A stretch of DNA of 25,452 bases from UBA12068 sp038318455. Its GTDB lineage: Bacteria; Patescibacteriota; Minisyncoccia; Moranbacterales; GWC2-37-73. The position numbers were made by a program, and so were the translations under genes. The stretch lies in assembly GCA_038318455.1 (NCBI GenBank), contig JBBQCF010000010.1, forward strand, positions 1 to 25,452, in the 5' to 3' direction. The notes beneath the pieces are model-generated. The model was not told the DNA's origin. It saw only the letters and a program-made list of their open reading frames with translations, and searched no databases. Every line of letters begins with the position of its first letter. Positions within the stretch are counted from its first letter, which is position 1. Below are positions 1-5,559 of the stretch, piece by piece.

Positions 1-144
1 CACGAGTATAGTGACTTTTTAAGATTTTGTGTGGACTATGCCGATCGTGTTCCTCGCATGATTGGAACGAGAATTGATGAAGTTGAGGAAAAAATAAAAA
101 AAGAAATTCCCGAAGTCAGACATATTGATATTGAGGTAAACTAA
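1..144 (+). CDS. C-terminus of a cation diffusion facilitator (SLC30A9-like) transporter, partial
   Basis: This reading frame is open at the left edge, so only the last 47 residues are visible. They fit the cytoplasmic C-terminal end of cation diffusion facilitator metal/proton antiporters. The visible pattern is a helix with paired Asp/Glu (IDEVEEKIKKEIPEV) followed by RHIDIEVN and a stop. That Glu-rich helix and the R/K-H-I/V-D-I/L-E-V/I ending are what I recall of the SLC30A9-like branch, where this region forms a dimerising ferredoxin-like domain. The membrane helices and metal-binding residues lie outside the window, so the ion cannot be guessed. The next small gene follows 24 bases downstream and may share its transcript. 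The family call rests on a short tail, so it is moderately sure. Confidence 0.6.
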   Translation, partial: HEYSDFLRFCVDYADRVPRMIGTRIDEVEEKIKKEIPEVRHIDIEVN

Positions 145-168
145 AAAATCAGAAAGGAGAAATGTGAA

Positions 169-336
169 ATGGAATTTATAAATTGTTCTTTAAAGTTAAA
201 ACAATTCTTTGAAACGGAAGAAGCTGTTGGAAATGCTCGCAGAATTCTGGAAGACAGTACTAGAGAAAATTTTAGATTATTAAAAATAGCAAAGATGAAT
301 TCTTGGCTGGCAGCAAGTGAAATTGTGCTTGATTAA
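169..336 (+). CDS. small hypothetical protein, 55 aa
   Basis: This 55-residue frame starts at ATG with a good Shine-Dalgarno site (AAAGGAG, 153-159, about nine bases ahead) and ends just before a clear terminator. That makes it a likely real gene despite its size. The protein is soluble and mildly charged, with no signal peptide or membrane segment. Its middle (EEAVGNARRILEDSTREN) looks helical and amphipathic. Two cysteine/tryptophan-bearing stretches give no known motif. It lies 24 bases after the transporter gene and could be co-transcribed with it. I do not recognise the family and assign no function. Confidence 0.55.
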   Translation: MEFINCSLKLKQFFETEEAVGNARRILEDSTRENFRLLKIAKMNSWLAASEIVLD

Positions 337-348
337 TGTGGAACTATA

Positions 349-379
349 ATAGCGCCCAAATTTGGTCGCTATTTTTTTT
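349..379 (+). terminator. rho-independent terminator after the small gene
   Basis: Arms ATAGCG and CGCTAT enclose a self-complementary CCAAATTTGG centre. Eight consecutive T bases follow. It closes the transcript of the transporter tail and the 55-aa gene. Confidence 0.8.
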
Positions 380-396
380 GTTATTATTGTCAATAG

Positions 397-425
397 TTGC
401 AAAAGTTATGATTTTGTGCTAAAAT
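397..425 (+). promoter_or_regulatory. putative extended -10 promoter for the TrmB-like gene
   Basis: TTGCAA (397-402), 17 bases, then TAAAAT (420-425) preceded by TGC, the extended -10 signature. The predicted start near 432 gives a leader of about 35 bases before the chosen ATG. A TTGACA at 437-442 lies just downstream of this start and could be an operator or a second -35, but no good -10 follows it. Confidence 0.5.
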
Positions 426-466
426 GTTTAAAGAGGTTGACACTTTTTAAAATAATTTTCAAAAAT

Positions 467-1219
467 ATGTTGGAAAAAGAACTTTTAGGCCTTGGATTAA
501 ATGAAAAAGAGGTGAAAGTGTATCTTTCTTCTCTTGAACTTGGTCAATCAACGGTACAACAAGTCGCTCAAAAGGCAGCCGTCAACCGCGCTACTGCCTA
601 TTTCATCATTGATGCGCTCATGCAAAGAGGATTGATGAGTAGTTTTTATAAAGGAAAAAAACAATACTTTATTGCTGCTGACCCAGAGCGCTTGCTTGAA
701 ATATTGGAACAGGAGAAAGAAAATATTGAAAAGAAAAAAGAAACCTTGCAGAAATTGTTGCCACAATTGCAGTCTCTTAATAATAAGCAAAAAGACAAGC
801 CAGTTGTTAAATATTATGAAGGTAAGGAAGGCGTTAAAACAATGGTCGGGGAAGTTCTTAAGGACAGTCATGATTTGGTATATATGGCTTATTCAGTTGA
901 CAATATAATGAATTTTTTTACAGATGAAGATCGTGGAAAGTGGGCAAAAACAAGAGATGTGAAGCAAATAAAATCAAAAGTCATTTATACATATGAGGAT
1001 GGCGAGTTGCCAGCATTGGACTATGCTGATCGGATAAAAGTTCCATTAAAGGAATATGATATTACATGTGACGTGGCTGTTTATGGAGATAAAGTTCGCA
1101 TTGCCTCACTGGATAATCGATTAGTTGGAATAATTATTGAGGACAAGGAAATCGCTAAAACAATGGGAGCAATATTAAAGCTTGCCTTTGAAGGTGCTAT
1201 AAAATATCGTAAAAAATAA
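467..1219 (+). CDS. TrmB-like transcriptional regulator, 250 aa
   Basis: The N-terminal 70 residues form a winged helix-turn-helix of the TrmB type (GLNEKEVKVYLSSLELGQST, then VAQKAAVNRATAYFIIDAL). A charged coiled-coil linker follows at about residues 75-105, then the conserved KYYEGKEGVK segment (115-124) and a phospholipase-D-like effector domain. Archaeal TrmB proteins sense sugars; what the bacterial relatives bind is mostly unknown. I chose the ATG giving MLEKELLGLGLNEKEV because the longer upstream frame overlaps the promoter and terminator and reads as unrelated hydrophobic residues. There is no clear Shine-Dalgarno site. A paralogue of nearly equal length lies at 16324-17070 and shares the helix-turn-helix layout, the LLPQLQS/ILPQLQS linker and the YEGKEG motif. 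The gene stands alone between its own promoter and terminator. The target is unknown. Confidence 0.85.
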   Translation: MLEKELLGLGLNEKEVKVYLSSLELGQSTVQQVAQKAAVNRATAYFIIDALMQRGLMSSFYKGKKQYFIAADPERLLEILEQEKENIEKKKETLQKLLPQLQSLNNKQKDKPVVKYYEGKEGVKTMVGEVLKDSHDLVYMAYSVDNIMNFFTDEDRGKWAKTRDVKQIKSKVIYTYEDGELPALDYADRIKVPLKEYDITCDVAVYGDKVRIASLDNRLVGIIIEDKEIAKTMGAILKLAFEGAIKYRKK

Positions 1220-1231
1220 ATTATAAAAAAT

Positions 1232-1266
1232 AAAACCCTGAAACTTTTTAGTTTCAGGGTTTTTTG
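1232..1266. terminator. bidirectional rho-independent terminator
   Basis: Perfect stem AAACCCTGAAAC / GTTTCAGGGTTT with a six- to seven-base loop. A T-run follows on the plus strand (ending the TrmB-like gene). A T-rich tract also follows on the minus strand (ending the minus-strand transcript from 1504). Confidence 0.9.
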
Positions 1267-1504
1267 TTTTGCAAACTTGGAAATTTTTCTTAAAATCTTT
1301 TAATAGCTGCATCTCCCATGATAGTTCTCCTTCGTGTTTTATTTCTTGTTATCTGCTAATGAAATTAGATGACTTCTGCCATATTGATATGGCTAGCAGA
1401 GTTAGAAGTCACCCATGTTCTCACCCCCTTTCAATAGGGCCCGTACTGGCAGTTAGAGGTTAACTTCAAAACCTGAATTATCTTTTTTTAAATAACTAAC
1501 GTTA
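1232..1504 (-). ncRNA. candidate small non-coding transcript with two mini-ORFs
   Basis: A minus-strand transcription unit can be read from its own promoter (start near 1504) to the shared terminator. Inside, GACTTCT (1371-1377) pairs with AGAAGTC (1404-1410) around an inner perfect GCCATA/TATGGC hairpin (1378-1393). CTAAT/ATTAG flanks it at 1355-1367. Two very short frames have strong Shine-Dalgarno sites on this strand. One is AGGGGGTGAG then ATG-GGT-GAC-TTC-stop, with the AGGG part able to pair with a CCCT just upstream. The other is AAGGAGA then a nine-codon frame MGDAAIKRF. No longer protein frame fits. It could be a regulatory RNA, a leader-peptide type element or a remnant. I do not recognise an RNA family. 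Confidence 0.4.
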
Positions 1505-1510
1505 CAAAAC

Positions 1511-1539
1511 AGTCTAGCAGATTATAAGAGTTTTGTCAA
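1511..1539 (-). promoter_or_regulatory. minus-strand promoter of the 1232-1504 transcript
   Basis: On the minus strand: TTGACA (1539-1534), exactly 17 bases, then TAGACT (1516-1511) preceded by TGC, an extended -10. The perfect -35 and ideal spacing make it convincing. No protein gene starts within 250 bases downstream. Confidence 0.65.
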
Positions 1540-1665
1540 TAGCTCCCAACTAAATTTATTGTGCATATAAGGATAGTGCCTTTTATGCTTGATTATATTT
1601 GAATTATAACTGTTTTTTAGGGTAAACACTATTTTTTAGTCAAAAATGACTGTTTTTCTCTTGAA

Positions 1666-1684
1666 ATATGTTGGTAAAACATAT
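1666..1684. promoter_or_regulatory. operator-like inverted repeat
   Basis: ATATGTT - five bases - AACATAT, perfect seven-base arms about 75 bases upstream of the -35 at 1756. The spacing and symmetry suit a dimeric DNA-binding protein. AGTCA/TGACT and AAAATAAA/TTTATTTT half-sites lie nearby (1638-1651, 1722-1746). No regulator can be assigned. Confidence 0.3.
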
Positions 1685-1755
1685 CAAAAATAAACAAAGA
1701 AATGGCTCTAAATAAAGCAAAAATAAAATAATTTACTTTATTTTGTCAAAGACAC

Positions 1756-1784
1756 TTGACAAAACCCATTTCATACTATATACT
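1756..1784 (+). promoter_or_regulatory. strong promoter upstream of the small-gene cassette
   Basis: TTGACA (1756-1761), 17 bases, TATACT (1779-1784), predicted start near 1791. The first protein start downstream is at 2158. The transcript therefore either has a leader of about 370 bases or begins with a separate RNA. Confidence 0.75.
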
Positions 1785-1790
1785 ACGTAG

Positions 1791-1930
1791 TCATGCTAAG
1801 AAAGCAGGCAGCGAGTTCCTCAAAAAGATAGGTAGTTAAAAGCACTGAAATGTGCGCAACTTTGTAGGAGATATTCATGGAATAGGGCAAACAAGGGAAC
1901 GTCGGCATTTTGGAGAGCTTCTAAGTCTCA
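1791..1930 (+). ncRNA. structured 5' leader or small RNA of unknown type
   Basis: Right after the promoter the sequence folds well by eye. CGA-GTTCC (1812-1819) pairs with GGAAC-G-TCG (1896-1904). Inside it AGTT/AACT (1834-1837, 1858-1861) and GCAC/GTGC (1842-1845, 1852-1855) form a stacked hairpin. TTCCT near 1816-1820 could alternatively pair with AGGA of a Shine-Dalgarno-like TAGGAGA (1865-1871), which precedes a two-codon ATG-GAA-TAG frame. No protein frame of useful length exists here. The rest of the stretch to 2085 is AT-rich with a weak extended -10 (TGC-TATATT, 2017-2025) and nothing else I can name. I recognise no known riboswitch. Confidence 0.35.
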
Positions 1931-2085
1931 TTATCATATTGGCACATAATATTTTTGGCCACATATCTGCATAAAATGACTTAATTAAAGCAAATTTTTC
2001 TTTTAACTATTTTCCATGCTATATTTTATGATTAGCCATGGTTTTTGATTCGCTGTCGGCCCACGACTGGACTTTAACAATTTTT

Positions 2086-2141
2086 CCCTCATATATGCTC
2101 GTTTTAAGCCAAAGTTGGCATGTATGAGGGACAATAAAAAA
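2086..2141 (+). promoter_or_regulatory. leader hairpin plus GGGACAATAAAAAA motif ahead of the 50-aa gene
   Basis: CCCTCATATATGC (2086-2098) pairs with GCATGTATGAGGG (2118-2130) over 13 positions. The only non-Watson-Crick pair is U-G, which is allowed only in plus-strand RNA. The 14-base motif GGGACAATAAAAAA (2128-2141) starts inside the 3' arm and leads into the Shine-Dalgarno site. The same arrangement recurs at 2370-2423. It may be an RNA-processing, stability or translational control element. Confidence 0.6.
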
Positions 2142-2157
2142 GAAAGGAGGTGAGATA

Positions 2158-2310
2158 ATGAACTATTTTATCGCAACACTGCTCGTAGTGGCTGGAGCGC
2201 TTTGCATAGTATGTGGGTACAAGATGCCCACTGCATATGCACTAGCCCTCTATATCGGCGGGGTAGCTCATGGAATCGTGGCGGGATATATCCTTCGTCG
2301 CAGACCATGA
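2158..2310 (+). CDS. small two-helix membrane protein, 50 aa
   Basis: A 50-residue frame starts at ATG behind a near-perfect Shine-Dalgarno site (AAAGGAGGTGA, 2144-2154). It consists almost entirely of two hydrophobic helices, about residues 4-21 and 27-46. A short turn (KMPTAY) joins them, and a basic tail (LRRRP) should stay in the cytoplasm. The hand-counted G+C of this frame is about 50 percent, clearly above the AT-rich surroundings, which hints at a foreign origin. It heads the cassette of small genes and follows the hairpin leader described at 2086-2141. Small two-helix proteins of this kind occur as phage holin-like proteins, toxins or complex subunits. Nothing in the sequence chooses between these. 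Confidence 0.65.
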   Translation: MNYFIATLLVVAGALCIVCGYKMPTAYALALYIGGVAHGIVAGYILRRRP

Positions 2311-2369
2311 GTGATCCGTACACTCAAGCTTTACAAAGGTCGTAGGGGAGACAAAGTTCTCTTTCTGCG

Positions 2370-2423
2370 TCTCTCTCAAAATTAATTTTTTTTAAAGTTG
2401 ATTTTGAGAGGGACAATAAAAAA
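2370..2423 (+). promoter_or_regulatory. leader hairpin plus GGGACAATAAAAAA motif ahead of the 96-aa gene
   Basis: CTCTCAAAATTAA (2373-2385) pairs with TTGATTTTGAGAG (2398-2410), again 13 positions with one U-G pair valid on plus-strand RNA. Three further outer pairs are possible. GGGACAATAAAAAA follows at 2410-2423, identical to the copy at 2128-2141. An upstream GGAGAC (near 2348-2353) could instead pair with GTCTCT (2369-2374), so an alternative fold exists. Confidence 0.6.
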
Positions 2424-2440
2424 CCGAAAAGGAGTCAGTT

Positions 2441-2731
2441 ATGAGAAATCGAGAAGGTGTTCATTGCTCTGGTTGTGTCGTATGCGCAGTTGATTTTAAT
2501 GCAAAATCAAAAGCGTGTCAGCAACATGGAATATCAAGGCAATGTGCTGGTGCAATTTTGGAAAAAGTCGCTGAAGCTGGTGGCTCTGGCAATTTTCCTG
2601 CTGACATTTCTCCATTTATGGTTGGTCTGGCATTAGGTAGAATTTTACCTAATTGCACAGTCAATCGTGAAGAGGAACACGGTGGAGAAGTATATTTGCA
2701 GGAATTTCTGAAAGGTTTCTCGCGCCGTTGA
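2441..2731 (+). CDS. cysteine-rich hypothetical protein, 96 aa
   Basis: The frame starts at ATG after AAAAGGAG (2427-2434) and is preceded by the second hairpin leader. Near the N-terminus a cysteine cluster C9-x2-C12-x2-C15 is followed by C26 and C35, with H8 and H29 nearby, so a metal site is possible. The middle is Gly/Ala rich and the tail is charged (EFLKGFSRR). No signal peptide or membrane segment is visible. Codon use reads like a normal gene, and the competing minus-strand frame lacks any start signal. I do not recognise the family. Confidence 0.6.
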   Translation: MRNREGVHCSGCVVCAVDFNAKSKACQQHGISRQCAGAILEKVAEAGGSGNFPADISPFMVGLALGRILPNCTVNREEEHGGEVYLQEFLKGFSRR

Positions 2732-2766
2732 TTCTGCGCTTTTAATCTCAACAAAAGTCCTGGTGA

Positions 2767-2949
2767 GTGTGCATCAGGCTGGTATGTCAGCGCCGAGCGT
2801 TGATTACCAATAAAGGGCCAAGTTCTGATGAAGCCCAGAAGAAGGAGTTGATCACTCCAATTCAGATTGAGCGGATGACAAACCGCTTAGAGACTTTCGA
2901 AATTATTTCCAGTATGATGCCGCTCGTAACAGGTATTTTTACTGGGTAG
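2767..2949 (+). CDS. possible small protein, up to 60 aa, start uncertain
   Basis: This frame begins at GTG directly after an in-frame TGA and has no convincing Shine-Dalgarno site. The true start may therefore be an internal TTG (2800), or the 5' end may be lost. The C-terminal 45 residues read like a real protein, with balanced charges (SDEAQKKELITPIQIERM) followed by an Ile/Met/Leu-rich end. The first 13 residues are less convincing. It lies in the cassette between the cysteine-rich gene and a run of hairpins. It could be a decayed gene. I recognise no family. Confidence 0.35.
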   Translation: MCIRLVCQRRALITNKGPSSDEAQKKELITPIQIERMTNRLETFEIISSMMPLVTGIFTG

Positions 2950-2963
2950 TTTTGAAACTTAAA

Positions 2964-3085
2964 GAGAGGCGCACACTCTCATTTGTCTGCAAAAATTACA
3001 GTTCAATTGAACTGTTAACATAGGGCAAAAGAAAAATTTCTTTTGCCTCTCTCATGAAAATTATTATTTTTCAATTGTAATTTTC
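2964..3085 (+). promoter_or_regulatory. series of four hairpins between small genes
   Basis: In order: GAGAG/CTCTC (2964-2980); an 18-base perfect palindrome ACAGTTCAATTGAACTGT (2998-3015); GGCAAAAGAAA/TTTCTTTTGCC (3024-3047); GAAAATTA/TAATTTTC (3056-3085), which ends two bases before the Shine-Dalgarno site of the next gene. None has a plus-strand T-run, so these are not ordinary terminators. They may be processing or translational control structures. Confidence 0.5.
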
Positions 3086-3097
3086 TAGGAGAATTTT

Positions 3098-3202
3098 TTG
3101 ATCAATCACAATGTTATTTGCGTTGTTCTCGAGGCAACGAAAATCACTGACGTAAGTCCTTATCTTGCTTTGCAAGAAAGGCAGCAATGGAGGTTGGTAT
3201 GA
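3098..3202 (+). CDS. 34-aa peptide gene starting at TTG, overlapping the next gene
   Basis: A TTG codon lies seven to eight bases after TAGGAGA (3086-3092). From it a 34-residue frame runs to a TGA that overlaps the next gene's ATG as ATGA (3199-3202), the classic layout for translational coupling. The peptide (INHNVICVVLEATKITDV, then SPYLALQERQQWRLV) has no known motif. The start codon is unusual, but the Shine-Dalgarno spacing and the four-base overlap together make it credible. It may be a real small protein or a leader whose translation opens the next start site. An upstream hairpin (3056-3085) abuts the Shine-Dalgarno site. Confidence 0.45.
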   Translation: MINHNVICVVLEATKITDVSPYLALQERQQWRLV

Positions 3203-3414
3203 AAATCATGGTTGATGCAAATTTGTCAGAGGTCAAAAACCTGGATCAATACAGGGCAATGATTTCTTTGGCGGCCCCTGTTCATGGGTCTCGACATCTG
3301 TACACGGGCGATGAATTGGTCAGAATTTTTGATCAAATTATTGCCGGCAAACGCCCACTGTCATACATGACTAGGGCGCATGGTCTTCGGGATAAGTTGG
3401 CAAAACTTATCTGA
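3199..3414 (+). CDS. small hypothetical protein, 71 aa
   Basis: I take the ATG at 3199 (MKIMVDANLSEVKNLDQY) because GGAGG sits five bases ahead and the previous frame ends in an ATGA overlap. An in-frame ATG twelve bases earlier is a poorer alternative and contains the Shine-Dalgarno site itself. The protein is soluble and charged, without cysteines or a signal peptide. Its C-terminal half (DELVRIFDQIIAGKRPLSYMTRAHGLRDKLAKLI) looks helical and basic, so nucleic-acid or protein binding is possible but not shown. It belongs to the orphan cassette. I assign no function. Confidence 0.6.
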   Translation: MKIMVDANLSEVKNLDQYRAMISLAAPVHGSRHLYTGDELVRIFDQIIAGKRPLSYMTRAHGLRDKLAKLI

Positions 3415-3461
3415 AAATCATTTCGGTTTTGTGTGCTTAACCTTAATAGAGCACTCCTTAC

Positions 3462-3489
3462 TAATCATCGTGGAGGTCAACGAAGATTA
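3462..3489 (+). promoter_or_regulatory. hairpin presenting GGAGG in its loop
   Basis: TAATC-A-TCGT pairs with ACGA-A-GATTA, leaving GGAGGTCA (3472-3479) as the loop. The loop looks like a Shine-Dalgarno site, but no start codon with a useful frame follows. It sits between the 71-aa gene and the terminator at 3493. It could act as an RNA target or decoy. Confidence 0.35.
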
Positions 3490-3492
3490 AAT

Positions 3493-3530
3493 TTGGAGTA
3501 TTGCAAATCATTGTAATACTCCAAGCTTTT
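3493..3530 (+). terminator. rho-independent terminator inside the cassette
   Basis: Perfect ten-base stem TTGGAGTATT / AATACTCCAA with a twelve-base loop, followed by GCTTTTT. It separates the 2158-3414 genes from the pair at 3626-4479, so that pair may need readthrough or its own promoter. Confidence 0.7.
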
Positions 3531-3533
3531 TCC

Positions 3534-3561
3534 AAGTCCATATTTTTTTTAATGTGGATTT
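3534..3561 (+). promoter_or_regulatory. leader hairpin upstream of the 130-aa gene
   Basis: AAGTCCATATT pairs with AATGTGGATTT over eleven positions, with G-U and U-G pairs that hold only for plus-strand RNA, around a six-T loop. It sits about 50 bases ahead of the Shine-Dalgarno site and repeats the hairpin-leader pattern of the cassette, although the GGGACAATAAAAAA motif is absent. Confidence 0.45.
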
Positions 3562-3625
3562 AGAGGAAGAAGATGTTTTTTTAAAAATGAGGGAAAATAA
3601 AAACAAAAAAAAAGGAGATGTGGTT

Positions 3626-4018
3626 ATGCGAATTGGAACAATTGTTAAGACCAAGCTTGGCTTGGTGGTAATTATGCAAACATCGACGTATGGAACAGCT
3701 GGAATGCGTTGCTTGCTTGTTCACAGGAACAGTGCAATGCATCGCACAGCAGATGAAGTGGAAGTTCTACCTAAACACTATGCTGCTTCATGGGGAGCAC
3801 TCATAGTTACTCCTAAATTCGTGGAAGAAGTTCATGGCACGGTTAGTGAGAATGATCTCATAGTGCTGACATGGCTTCTGCAAGCTAGGGATGATGGCTA
3901 TCATTATGAAGTCTGGGGACCACATCCACTGCCAAAGTTTCGTTCAGAGCAGGCACTTAGCTGGAATCCCATCAACATTCCATCAGTGTTTAATTCATTG
4001 AATGAAATGGAAGCATAA
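3626..4018 (+). CDS. hypothetical protein, 130 aa
   Basis: The start is the ATG eight bases after AAAGGAG (3611-3617). A GTG-led extension upstream overlaps the leader hairpin and reads as low-complexity Lys/Asn, so I reject it. The N-terminus (MRIGTIVKTKLGLVVIM) looks like a beta-rich domain. Further on lie VHGTVSENDLIVLTWLLQARDDGYHYEVWGP in the middle and a proline/asparagine-rich tail. No catalytic motif, signal peptide or membrane segment is visible. The next gene starts 29 bases downstream with its own Shine-Dalgarno site, so the two form a small operon ending at the terminator near 4529. I do not recognise the family. Confidence 0.65.
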   Translation: MRIGTIVKTKLGLVVIMQTSTYGTAGMRCLLVHRNSAMHRTADEVEVLPKHYAASWGALIVTPKFVEEVHGTVSENDLIVLTWLLQARDDGYHYEVWGPHPLPKFRSEQALSWNPINIPSVFNSLNEMEA

Positions 4019-4047
4019 ATCAACATCAAAAAAGAGAGGAGAAAAAA

Positions 4048-4479
4048 ATGATAAAAAAGAAAGCTACAAAGGTTTTAACGAGAGCATACTTCATTGGATG
4101 TACACTCAAGAATGGTACAAAAATGTTGATTGTCGCCAAAGATGATGATGGCAGGGTTGCAACAATTGAGACAAGTCTACTGCTTAAGGATAGAGATGGC
4201 GAAGTCATTATGACTTCTGCCAATGAAGAAGGTGGATGGCTGTTTCAAGCTGGAACGTGCTGTACTCGAGTTGCGAATGAGATCTCCAAGAGTGATTGCA
4301 TCATTGTTGATCATGATCGCAAAGACACATATGTGCGTATTAGTGCAAGACTGACGCAGTCATTAGGAAGAGGGCTGTGTGGCGGTCGACGCGAATTTAA
4401 TTTTAATGCATCATATAAAATCAACAATCAAGATTTCCAAAGATTCTTCATTGAGGAATTGGAGGAATTTGATTATTGA
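4048..4479 (+). CDS. hypothetical protein, 143 aa
   Basis: The start ATG follows AGAGAGGAG (4032-4040). The N-terminus is basic (MIKKKATKVLTRAYF). It is followed by a likely beta-rich segment with GTKMLIVAKDDDGRVATIE, a cysteine pair (TCCTRV), and a segment with GRGLCGGRREFNF. The C-terminus is acidic (FFIEELEEFDY). There is no signal peptide or membrane segment, and no domain I can name. It is the second gene of a pair with the 130-aa gene and is followed directly by a terminator. The tail being so acidic and the head so basic is the only notable bias. Confidence 0.65.
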   Translation: MIKKKATKVLTRAYFIGCTLKNGTKMLIVAKDDDGRVATIETSLLLKDRDGEVIMTSANEEGGWLFQAGTCCTRVANEISKSDCIIVDHDRKDTYVRISARLTQSLGRGLCGGRREFNFNASYKINNQDFQRFFIEELEEFDY

Positions 4480-4493
4480 AGATTGAACAAAGT

Positions 4494-4529
4494 AAAAGCG
4501 GAGGCATATTATTGCTATTCGCTTTTTTT
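4494..4529 (+). terminator. rho-independent terminator closing the cassette
   Basis: AAAAGCG (4494-4500) pairs with CGCTTTT (4520-4526) around an imperfect inner stem, followed by further T bases. It ends the pair of genes at 3626-4479. Confidence 0.65.
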
Positions 4530-4608
4530 CTATTTTTTATTTTTAACGTAATAAGGTAGAATTGTAAGGTGTTGAATTATAAAAAATAAACTAGGAGTTG
4601 ATAATCAT

Positions 4609-5559
4609 ATGGAAGGAAATTTTTTAAAAATGCCAGATGGACAAGAGGGTAATAGAATTGTCAGAAAGACTAATGATTTATCTCAAAAGAAATTTGAAAA
4701 TCTCAAAAAAGACTTGGAAGATCGTGAAATACGCGATGGTCAAGAAAGATATAAAGATTTCTTGTCTAAATATGAATTGAAAAAAACACCGCAGCAACAA
4801 GAGATTTTGAATTTTGTTATTGAAGAGACAAATAAATTTTTAGAAAATTTTTCAAAAAGAAATGCTAGAACATCAATTGACTTGATTAGACTTGTTAATG
4901 AAAAATTTTTCAAAAATATTTTTCCAAATATGTCGCCACTAGGCGTTTCTCTTGAAAGAAATCAATGTGTGGTTGTTTTGGCAGATAATAATATCTCAAA
5001 AACAGCCTTAGCTGAAACAACATTTCATGAATTAATGCATCTTTTTGGTTTCGGAAGAATGAGTATAAAATCAGGAGATCGTGATGGATACGCTAACATT
5101 GCCTTAGAGAGAATTGGATTGTCAGTAGTATCAAAAGAAGATGAGAATAAATTATTTTTTAATGCTATAAACGAAGCTGTTACGGTGGAGCTTACAAATC
5201 GTTTTCATGGTGCCATGAAGAAAAGCCCTTTGTTTCAGGATGAAATTTGGATATTAAAAAATATCTATCAAGGTGGTGAAAATTTTCCACCAGTTTTATA
5301 TGAATATGTGGATGAAAACAATGAGACAAAAACTAGTGCTAGAGTTGCATATCCAGGAGAACACGAAAAGACTATGAAAATGTTTTATCATATCTATGAA
5401 AAAAATAGGGAAACGTTTTCTTCAAGTGAGGATGTTTTTCAAATGTTTGCAGAAGCCTATTTTTCTGGAAAATTATTACCAATCGCACGTATCATGGAAA
5501 AAACCTATGGAAAAGGTGGATTTAGAGGTATTGGTGAAGAATCTTCATTTTCCTTTTGA
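4609..5559 (+). CDS. gluzincin-like metalloprotease domain protein, 316 aa
   Basis: The protein carries a classic HExxH zinc site, H140-E-L-M-H144, in the setting TTFHELMHLFG. A downstream N188-E-A-V-T could supply the third (Glu) ligand, the layout of gluzincin peptidases. The first 85 residues are highly charged and likely helical, and the C-terminal third contains another helical stretch (VFQMFAEAYFSGKLL). There is no signal peptide, so it should act in the cytoplasm unless exported by another route. The start has TAGGAG about twelve bases ahead. The last 15 bases overlap tsaE on the other strand, a convergent pair with no terminator between. The substrate is unknown. The metal site is clear, but peptidase activity is inference. 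Confidence 0.65.
   Translation: MEGNFLKMPDGQEGNRIVRKTNDLSQKKFENLKKDLEDREIRDGQERYKDFLSKYELKKTPQQQEILNFVIEETNKFLENFSKRNARTSIDLIRLVNEKFFKNIFPNMSPLGVSLERNQCVVVLADNNISKTALAETTFHELMHLFGFGRMSIKSGDRDGYANIALERIGLSVVSKEDENKLFFNAINEAVTVELTNRFHGAMKKSPLFQDEIWILKNIYQGGENFPPVLYEYVDENNETKTSARVAYPGEHEKTMKMFYHIYEKNRETFSSSEDVFQMFAEAYFSGKLLPIARIMEKTYGKGGFRGIGEESSFSF

Noticed and set aside
437..471. TTGACA as -35 of the first TrmB-like gene
   Set aside because: No usable -10 lies 16-18 bases downstream before the start codon; the extended -10 at 417-425 is better.
1351..1410. tRNA-like or known riboswitch fold
   Set aside because: Stem lengths and loops do not form a cloverleaf, there is no T-arm motif or CCA, and I found no known riboswitch consensus.
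1269..1463. 64-codon plus-strand frame after the TrmB-like gene
   Set aside because: It starts in the terminator's T-run, has no ribosome site, runs through the hairpins of the minus-strand RNA and has an odd composition.
2964..3085. CRISPR array or repeat array in the hairpin-rich stretch
   Set aside because: The palindromes differ in sequence and spacing, with no repeated unit and no spacers.
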